A stretch of DNA of 9,222 nucleotides from Synergistaceae bacterium UBA4088 (GTDB lineage: Bacteria; Synergistota; Synergistia; Synergistales; Thermovirgaceae): assembly GCA_002382605.1 (NCBI GenBank), contig DFYG01000129.1:1-9222 (forward strand), written 5' to 3'. Both the position numbers and the translations under genes were made by a program. How positions within the stretch are numbered: position 1 is the first letter of the stretch; each line of letters begins with the position of its first letter. Below are positions 1 through 5,728 of the stretch, in pieces. The notes beneath the pieces are model-generated. The model made no database searches, was not told where the DNA came from, and saw nothing but the letters and a program-made list of their open reading frames with translations.

Positions 1-1913
1 ATGCCAAGTCCACCTATGAATCCAAAGCGTCCAACTTCCTGCGCGATCTCGTACAGTGGCTCCAAAAGAACATGTCAACAGCCTTCGAGGTCACCTATCA
101 GGGGCGCTCCAAGTCGCTCACCGAGTGGGCCAAGGGGAAATCCATCCGCGAGCTTTCAGGCATCGGTTCTCATGAGCGCATCAACTTCCGCGACCTGGTA
201 AACACCATAGCGGGCATCTGTCTTGGAACCAAATTCCAGGATCAGGCTCCCGAATACCCGTTCTTCTCGGTGCTGATCACGGGAGCCAATAGAGCCCAGG
301 CCGCACAGGATGCACTGCGCGCTATCGCTGGACAAAATCGTACTAAACAGGCCACCGCTGTACTGGACGCACTAGAGCTTCTCGACGGCGACCGACTCTA
401 CCCCTATCGGTCCAAGTACGCCAAACACATCCTAGGCCTTGCGAAGAAGAAGGGTCACGGGCAGGTGGTCAACCGCTCCGAACTGATCCAGAACGTTCTC
501 GGCGTGGAGTACCTCGCGCCGCAGTCATTGCGCCTTGAACCCGAATGGGCCGTGGTGGTGCTGGCCTCATTGATCTATGCCGGCGAGGTGGTCCTTTCCA
601 TTCCTGGCAAGAAGTTTGACGCCACTGGGCTCCCACAATTGGCCGGTACTAGCATCGATGAACTTACCCAGTTCAAGCACATCGAACGGCCCAAGGACTG
701 GAACCTTCCGGCACTCAAGGCGCTTTTTGAACTGCTCGGTCTCACGCCGGGTATGGCACAGCTGGTCACCCAGGGCAAGGATGAGCCGGTCCAGGAACTG
801 CAAAAGTCCGTCACCGCCGCTGTGGAGAAGTTGGTGCTTGTACAGCAGAGCCTTCAGACAGGGCTGTTCTTCTGGGGTCGTGGGCTCTTGGCTGAGGAAG
901 AGGTCAAGAAGGTTTGGGCCAAACTGGATCAGACCAAGACCTTCCTCGAATCCCTGCAAGCCTACACCACAACCGGCAAGCTCAAGAATTTCCGCTTCGA
1001 CGCCTCGGAAGTGACTGCTCATCGGAGTGGGCTCGATACGATCATTGAAATCAAATCGCTTGAGGAACTGGTGGTGGACCTCGGGTCTACGGCATCGTAC
1101 CTATCCACCGCCGAGGCGGTCCTGCCCACCGGCCACGAGTGGATCGACAAGATGAAGACTGCGCGGGACGAGGTCCTCGCCCAGATTGGCGACCCGGTCA
1201 AACGCAGCGCGGCCACCTTCCGCCAGCAGACCCAGCGCAAGCTCGGCGACCTCAAGAAGGCTTACCTGCTGGCCTACCTCTCCATGCACGCAAAAGCGCG
1301 CCTGGGTGTGAACGAGGACAAACGCAAGGCCCAGCTCATGGGCGATGATCGACTCAAAGACCTCCAGAAACTCTCCACTATCGACTTGATGCCGCGCCAG
1401 CACCTCTCGGACTTCCAAAACCGGCTCGCGGGATTGAAAAGCTGCTTTGCACTCACAGAGCAGGAACTGGAGGCGTCGCCAGTCTGTCCGCACTGCAACT
1501 TCAAGCCGGGCGCGGAACCGTCAATGGCTCCCGCGACGACGATGCTGGATGCTTTGGACGGCGAACTCGATAAGCTCGTCGAGAACTGGACCCAGACTCT
1601 ACTCGCCAACCTCGAAGACCCGACCACAAAGGGTAACCTGACCCTGCTCAAGCCCGAACCACGGAAACTGGTGGACGGCTTCATCAAAAGGCGCACTCTG
1701 CCCGACAACCTCGATCAGGACTTCATCAACGCCCTGCAGGAGGTGCTGTCAGGGCTCACCAAGGTCTCGGTCAAGATCGGAGACCTGCGCGGCGCCTTGC
1801 TTGCGGGCGGTTCACCGGCGACCCCGACCGAAATGCGCAAGAGATTCGATGAATACCTGGATAAACTCGTCAAGGGCAAGGAACCTGGCAAAGTGCGGAT
1901 CGTACTTGAGTGA
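1..1913 (+). CDS. brxC: BREX type 3 BrxC/PglY-like protein (DUF6079 type), C-terminal 636 residues, 5' end cut off
   Basis: The reading frame is open from base 3 to the TGA at 1911-1913, so the gene enters the window from the left. The ATG at 72 is internal, because the codons before it read as ordinary protein ([20 protein letters not shown]). In BREX systems BrxC/PglY is a large ATPase that probably works with PglX and PglZ to recognise and block phage DNA. The P-loop half would lie upstream and is not visible, so no ATPase motif can be shown here. What is seen is a mostly helical, charged C-terminal half, with a likely coiled-coil stretch at about window residues 390-480 and a lone CPHC at 495-498 (bases 1485-1496), which would be half of a zinc ribbon. 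The assignment rests on overall resemblance to DUF6079 proteins as I recall them and on the pglXI-brxHII-pglZ order that follows. The 9-base gap to pglXI indicates one transcript. GC is high, like brxHII. Confidence 0.75.
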   Translation, partial: AKSTYESKASNFLRDLVQWLQKNMSTAFEVTYQGRSKSLTEWAKGKSIRELSGIGSHERINFRDLVNTIAGICLGTKFQDQAPEYPFFSVLITGANRAQAAQDALRAIAGQNRTKQATAVLDALELLDGDRLYPYRSKYAKHILGLAKKKGHGQVVNRSELIQNVLGVEYLAPQSLRLEPEWAVVVLASLIYAGEVVLSIPGKKFDATGLPQLAGTSIDELTQFKHIERPKDWNLPALKALFELLGLTPGMAQLVTQGKDEPVQELQKSVTAAVEKLVLVQQSLQTGLFFWGRGLLAEEEVKKVWAKLDQTKTFLESLQAYTTTGKLKNFRFDASEVTAHRSGLDTIIEIKSLEELVVDLGSTASYLSTAEAVLPTGHEWIDKMKTARDEVLAQIGDPVKRSAATFRQQTQRKLGDLKKAYLLAYLSMHAKARLGVNEDKRKAQLMGDDRLKDLQKLSTIDLMPRQHLSDFQNRLAGLKSCFALTEQELEASPVCPHCNFKPGAEPSMAPATTMLDALDGELDKLVENWTQTLLANLEDPTTKGNLTLLKPEPRKLVDGFIKRRTLPDNLDQDFINALQEVLSGLTKVSVKIGDLRGALLAGGSPATPTEMRKRFDEYLDKLVKGKEPGKVRIVLE

Positions 1914-1918
1914 GGAGG
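1913..1918 (+). promoter_or_regulatory. Ribosome binding site of pglXI
   Basis: AGGAGG starts at the last base of the brxC stop codon. It lies 4 bases before GTG 1923 but only 1 base before TTG 1920. This favours the GTG start and shows that pglXI translation is closely tied to termination of brxC. Confidence 0.75.
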
Positions 1919-1922
1919 ATTG

Positions 1923-4766
1923 GTGCCAAAGAGAAATAAAAAAGACACAAAAACTCTGAAGATTTTTGCTGATGATCAAGGGCAGATGTTCGATAAGTCT
2001 CTGGAACAAGAATTGGAAGAACGGAGAGCAGAGCAGGTCGAATGTCTCGGCATGACTTTCCCGAGCGACGAGCAGCGGCGGAAACATTTTCTCGGCATCC
2101 TGCGTGAGAAGCTGAAGGACCCTGAGTTCCGCAAGATCGAGGGATTCCCCATCGGCTCGGACGAGGACATCCTGGCGCTGTCCGATCCCCCATACTACAC
2201 CGCCTGCCCGAACCCGTTCATTGCCGACTTCGTCAAGCACTTCGGCAAGCCCTACGATCCGAGCAAGCCATACAGCCGCGAGCCGTTCGCCGCGGATGTG
2301 AGCGAGGGCAAGAACGACCCGATCTACAATGCCCATTCTTACCACACAAAAGTGCCACACAAGGCGATCATGCGGTATCTTCTGCATTACACCGAACCGG
2401 GGGATGTGGTTTTCGACGGGTTTTGCGGAACGGGGATGACAGGTGTAGCAGCGCAATTGTGCGGGAACCGGGTCATGGTTGAGTCCCTAGGTTGCCGGGG
2501 GGAAAAAGGCAGCATGATCCTGCAACCTGAAACTGATGAAAACGGAAAGACTGCCTGGAAGCCACTTTCTAAACTGGGTGCACGCCGGGCTATCCTGTCG
2601 GATCTGTCTCCTGTCGCCACCTTTATTGCAAGCAACTATGCTGACTTCTCTTCCCTAGTAATTTTTACAGATGAAGCCCTGAAACTGGTTTCCAAGCTTG
2701 AGAAGGAACTGGCTTGGCTTTATACAAGCGATTCCGGTGGTCATGTCTTGAGCGCTGTCTGGTCAGATGTGTTTCTCTGTCCAAATTGCAGTCACGAATT
2801 TGTTTTCTGGGAAGCAGCACTCAAGAACGAAAAACTTCAGGAGTCATTTCCTTGTCCGCATTGCGGGACAATGGTTGGCAAAGCTGCTTCCAAGGCAACG
2901 GGTGCCATTAAGCTTGACCGTCCGTTCGCTACAGGATTCGACCCGATTCTGAAGAAGGTGGTACGGATACCGAAGCTTGCTTTGGTAGAGGAAACGGCCA
3001 AATTCGGATCGACGCGCAAGACAAAACCAATCAAGGAAGAAGGGCGGAAAAGCGTAGTGTCTCGGTTTGAGGGATGCGCTTGGCCATACATTCCCGCCGA
3101 GGAGTTTTTCCCGGGGCGACAAACCAACAAGCTCATCAATGGCTCAGGCATCTCGCATATTTGCCATATGTATACGCAGAGGGCGCTATTCGCATACGGA
3201 ACCTTGTGGCAGCAGCAGCTTTCTTCGCATAAACACACGTCACTGTTCAGATTTTGCTTGAGTTCCATCAATAATTATATATCCAGGAAACAAGGTTATT
3301 TCGGCGGCGGCGGCGGCGTATCTGGGACTCTTTTTACTCCATCACTTCACCTTGAGAGAAATGTTTTCGATGTTCTGAAACGTAAGATTAGGAAACTGCG
3401 GTCGCTTGCATTGAAAGAGACCGGGATAGGCTGCATCTCGACTCAAAGTATCGTTGACTTGCGGAATATCCCCAATGGGACCGTTGACTATATCTTTACC
3501 GACCCACCATTTGGTGAGTCGCTCCAATATGCCGAACTCAACATGTTTCTTGAGGCTTGGTTAAGAGTAAGAACCGTCATCGAGGAAGATTGCGTTCTGA
3601 ATTATGTGCACAAGAAGGATTTACCTTTTTACTCGCACATGATGCTTGGAGCGTTCAAGGAGTACGCCAGACTTCTGAAACCTGGACGATGGATAACTAT
3701 CGAATTTCACAACAGCCAAAATGCTGTTTGGAGCGCAATACAGCAAGCTATTGAATCATCTGGGTTGGTTGTCGCAGATGTGCGCGTTCTGGATAAGCAA
3801 CAGCGGTCTTTCAACGCGGTCAACAGGTCGGGTGCGGTCGATCAAGATCTCGTTATTTCTGCGTACAAGCCAAACGGAGGGCTTGAGGATCGTTTCAAAT
3901 TAGCAGCCGGCACCGAAGAAGGTGTTTGGGATTTTATTCGCACGCACCTTAAGCAACTTCCTGTCTTTGTTCTCAAGGATGGGCAGGCCGAAATTGTTGT
4001 CGAACGTCAGAATTACTTGCTCTTCGACCGTATGGTAGCCTTTCACGTCCAGCGCGGCGTGACGGTTCCATTATCTGCTGCTGAGTTTTACGCAGGATTA
4101 GTCCAGAGGTTCTCTGAGCGGGATGGAATGTACTTCCTTCCAGAGCAGGTTGCCGAGTACGACAAGAAGCGCCTGACCGTTCGAGAAGTTCTTCAGCTCC
4201 AGCTCTTTGTTACTGACGAATCGTCAGCCATCCAATGGCTTCGGCAACAGCTTCTGAAAAAGCCCCAGACAGCAGGGGAACTGAAGCCTCAATTCATGCA
4301 GGAAATAGGTGGATGGCAAAAAACCGAGAAGCTGCTCGAACTTGATGAGTTGCTTGAACAGAACTTCCTGCGCTACGACGGCAATGGCGAGGTCCCGAAC
4401 CAGATACACAGCTACCTTTCGACTAATTTCAAGGATCTGCGCAACCTGCCCAAGGATGACGAGGGCCTGCGCACCAAGGGCAAGGACCGCTGGTATGTGC
4501 CTGACCCGAACAAGGCTGAAGACCTGGAAAAGCTGCGTGAGAGATCTCTGATCAAGGAGTTCGAGGACTACAGGACTTCCAGCCAGAAGCGCCTGAAGAT
4601 CTTTCGCCTTGAGGCTGTCCGTGTCGGCTTCAAAAAGGCATGGCAGGAACGCGACTACGCCACCATCATCAACGTGGCCCGCAAGATTCCTGAGAACGTC
4701 CTCCAGGAGGACCCCAAGCTGCTGATGTGGTACGACCAGGCGCTTACCCGTTCAGGTGAGGAGTAG
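1923..4766 (+). CDS. pglX: BREX type 3 adenine-specific DNA methyltransferase PglXI with zinc ribbon
   Basis: This 947-residue AdoMet-dependent methyltransferase fits the zinc-ribbon adenine methylases (COG1743) that serve as PglX in type 3 BREX. It is expected to methylate adenine in a short host motif so that BREX tells self from phage. Motif X-like HSYHTKVP (138-145) leads into motif I FDGFCGTGMTG (164-174), which binds AdoMet. Catalytic motif IV is DPPF (527-530), preceded by the hydrophobic strand VDYIFT. Between them lie a four-cysteine zinc ribbon (C286, C289, C311, C314) and a five-glycine run (461-465). A second DPPY at 88-91 lacks the strand context and is probably not catalytic. 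Residues from about 767 form a charged, helical C-terminal extension of unknown role. GTG 1923 is chosen over TTG 1920 by Shine-Dalgarno spacing. The gene lies 9 bases after brxC and 2 before the nuclease-like gene. GC falls in the middle (19 of 60 in row 3241-3300) and is high at both ends. Confidence 0.92.
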   Translation: MPKRNKKDTKTLKIFADDQGQMFDKSLEQELEERRAEQVECLGMTFPSDEQRRKHFLGILREKLKDPEFRKIEGFPIGSDEDILALSDPPYYTACPNPFIADFVKHFGKPYDPSKPYSREPFAADVSEGKNDPIYNAHSYHTKVPHKAIMRYLLHYTEPGDVVFDGFCGTGMTGVAAQLCGNRVMVESLGCRGEKGSMILQPETDENGKTAWKPLSKLGARRAILSDLSPVATFIASNYADFSSLVIFTDEALKLVSKLEKELAWLYTSDSGGHVLSAVWSDVFLCPNCSHEFVFWEAALKNEKLQESFPCPHCGTMVGKAASKATGAIKLDRPFATGFDPILKKVVRIPKLALVEETAKFGSTRKTKPIKEEGRKSVVSRFEGCAWPYIPAEEFFPGRQTNKLINGSGISHICHMYTQRALFAYGTLWQQQLSSHKHTSLFRFCLSSINNYISRKQGYFGGGGGVSGTLFTPSLHLERNVFDVLKRKIRKLRSLALKETGIGCISTQSIVDLRNIPNGTVDYIFTDPPFGESLQYAELNMFLEAWLRVRTVIEEDCVLNYVHKKDLPFYSHMMLGAFKEYARLLKPGRWITIEFHNSQNAVWSAIQQAIESSGLVVADVRVLDKQQRSFNAVNRSGAVDQDLVISAYKPNGGLEDRFKLAAGTEEGVWDFIRTHLKQLPVFVLKDGQAEIVVERQNYLLFDRMVAFHVQRGVTVPLSAAEFYAGLVQRFSERDGMYFLPEQVAEYDKKRLTVREVLQLQLFVTDESSAIQWLRQQLLKKPQTAGELKPQFMQEIGGWQKTEKLLELDELLEQNFLRYDGNGEVPNQIHSYLSTNFKDLRNLPKDDEGLRTKGKDRWYVPDPNKAEDLEKLRERSLIKEFEDYRTSSQKRLKIFRLEAVRVGFKKAWQERDYATIINVARKIPENVLQEDPKLLMWYDQALTRSGEE
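2640..4250 (+). other. GC-poor middle of pglXI (probable exchanged segment)
   Basis: Hand counts of 60-base rows give 36 GC at 2221-2280, 25 at 2641-2700, 19 at 3241-3300, 26 at 3541-3600 and 39 at 4441-4500. The edges are approximate. The segment covers the zinc ribbon, the Gly5 loop, motif IV and the region after it, while the AdoMet motif and the C-terminal extension lie in GC-rich flanks. Confidence 0.6.
3303..3317 (+). repeat. Five tandem GGC triplets coding for a Gly5 run in PglXI
   Basis: Five GGC codons in a row, followed by G, sit in an otherwise AT-rich part of pglXI and code for residues 461-465. Copy-number change would alter loop length without breaking the frame. The run lies just before SGTLFTPSL, in the region between motif I and motif IV. 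Confidence 0.85.
4758..4763 (+). promoter_or_regulatory. Ribosome binding site of the nuclease-like gene
   Basis: GAGGAG inside the last codons of pglXI ends 5 bases before ATG 4769. This is good spacing and supports both the start and translational coupling to pglXI. Confidence 0.8.
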
Positions 4767-4768
4767 GT

Positions 4769-5728
4769 ATGCCAAATCGCACTGTGCAGTCCGTCCATTT
4801 TGAGGACTTCGATGGCCATCAATTTGAGCGTCTTGTCTTCGCCTACTTGCTCCGAACCGATAATTGGCTGTCACTGGAGTGGTATGGACGGTCAGGCAGT
4901 GATTCTGGAAGAGACATTTGGGGGATCAGGGAACGGGATGGACATCCACAAGGACAGAAGGTCTGCGTCCAATGCACAAACCAAAAGTCCCTTACGTACA
5001 AAAAGGTACAAGATGACCTTGACAAGATTCTTAACGGGCCGAATGGGAAACCGGACGATTTTATTGTTGTAGCCGGTGGTTCGGCATCCGCGGCGCTGAG
5101 AGATAAAACCAAAAAGCTCTGCGAACAGAAAAAGATCTACACGAACGAAATTTGGGCGGGACCAGAGTTTGAGGAACGGCTAAGAGCAAAAACTGAGTCT
5201 TTGCTTAAGCGGTTTATCAATGGTGACGAGTTCCCAGATGCCCCAGCGGAGCTTCGCATGTTTGCAGAAGCTATGACCCCCCAATCCGATGATGAGATCC
5301 TTGCCCTGATGGCCGGACTTTTCGATAGACCGGCTTTTTATACCCCATTCCATCAAGAGAGCTCAATCCCGGCGTTCAAGAAGGCGATCACCGATACTAT
5401 CGAGGCCCTGAATACCGGAGTACATCGCCTTAGAGATGGAACCGAAATTCGTCGCATCCCAAGCAGGCATACGATGCAATCGGCTGAGGCGAAGAAGATG
5501 TTGTCGCAGATTGAACGGATGCTTGGGGAACTCCGCGCCAAGTATGATGAAGGAATCAAAAAAGGAGATATCCGCCCTTGCGGCTGCAATGATCCGAACT
5601 GTCCTGTTTTTTTTGTTTCCCTTCGCGCAGCAAGTGAAATGGACCGCCGTCGTGAAGAAATTCTGGGGACATTTCGCAGGTTGTACCCCGCTTTTGATGT
5701 GAGGCTCGGCTGGAGGAATTGGCATTGA
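4769..5728 (+). CDS. Putative PD-(D/E)xK (Mrr-like) nuclease with C-terminal FDRPAF module, accessory gene inside the BREX operon
   Basis: This 319-residue protein is not one of the six standard type 3 BREX genes. Residues 11-86 fit a restriction-endonuclease-like fold: helix FDGHQFERLVFAYLL with E20, then SGSDSGRDIWG with D49 as the likely metal ligand, then VCVQCTNQKSLTYKK (65-79). In that last segment the usual E/Q-x-K reads Q68-C-T-N-Q-K73, with K78 and K79 nearby as alternative lysines. Residues 128-156 (WAGPEFEERLRAKTESLLKR and on to EFP) look like the tail common in such proteins. Residues 184-234 hold a second module, LFDRPAFYTPF, ALNTG and RIPSRH, which I recall from uncharacterised proteins but cannot name. 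C271, C273 and C278 form a possible metal site. No signal peptide or membrane segment is seen. The first half is poorer in GC than the neighbours (26 of 60 in row 4981-5040). It probably cleaves DNA as part of defence; targets and activity are unknown. Confidence 0.68.
   Translation: MPNRTVQSVHFEDFDGHQFERLVFAYLLRTDNWLSLEWYGRSGSDSGRDIWGIRERDGHPQGQKVCVQCTNQKSLTYKKVQDDLDKILNGPNGKPDDFIVVAGGSASAALRDKTKKLCEQKKIYTNEIWAGPEFEERLRAKTESLLKRFINGDEFPDAPAELRMFAEAMTPQSDDEILALMAGLFDRPAFYTPFHQESSIPAFKKAITDTIEALNTGVHRLRDGTEIRRIPSRHTMQSAEAKKMLSQIERMLGELRAKYDEGIKKGDIRPCGCNDPNCPVFFVSLRAASEMDRRREEILGTFRRLYPAFDVRLGWRNWH
5607..5614 (+). repeat. Eight-T homopolymer in the 3' part of the nuclease-like gene
   Basis: Eight T in a row code for the end of V280 and for F281-F282. 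This is the longest homopolymer I noticed in the window. Loss of one T would give a different tail ending at TGA 5700-5702; gain of one T would stop the protein at TGA 5635-5637. The frame is intact as given. Confidence 0.8.
5712..5716 (+). promoter_or_regulatory. Ribosome binding site of brxHII, decides its TTG start
   Basis: GGAGG lies 8 bases before TTG 5725 but only 2 bases before TTG 5719. The spacing favours the downstream TTG, whose codon overlaps the stop of the preceding gene in the string TTGA (5725-5728). Confidence 0.7.

Noticed and set aside
72..74. ATG 72 as the true start of the first gene
   Set aside because: The frame is open and protein-like back to base 3, there is no convincing ribosome binding site, and BrxC proteins are about twice this length.
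1..201. 66-residue frame at the left end
   Set aside because: It lies in another frame over the brxC coding sequence, and its Ser/Pro/Arg-rich translation is typical of a shadow frame.
1920..1922. TTG 1920 as the pglXI start
   Set aside because: It leaves only 1 base after AGGAGG; GTG 1923 directly after it is better spaced.
2184..2195. D88-PPY as the catalytic motif of PglXI
   Set aside because: It lacks the hydrophobic strand before it, whereas D527-PPF has VDYIFT; kept only as a finding.
1812..2456. 214-residue open frame on the minus strand
   Set aside because: It spans the brxC-pglXI junction antisense to both recognised genes.
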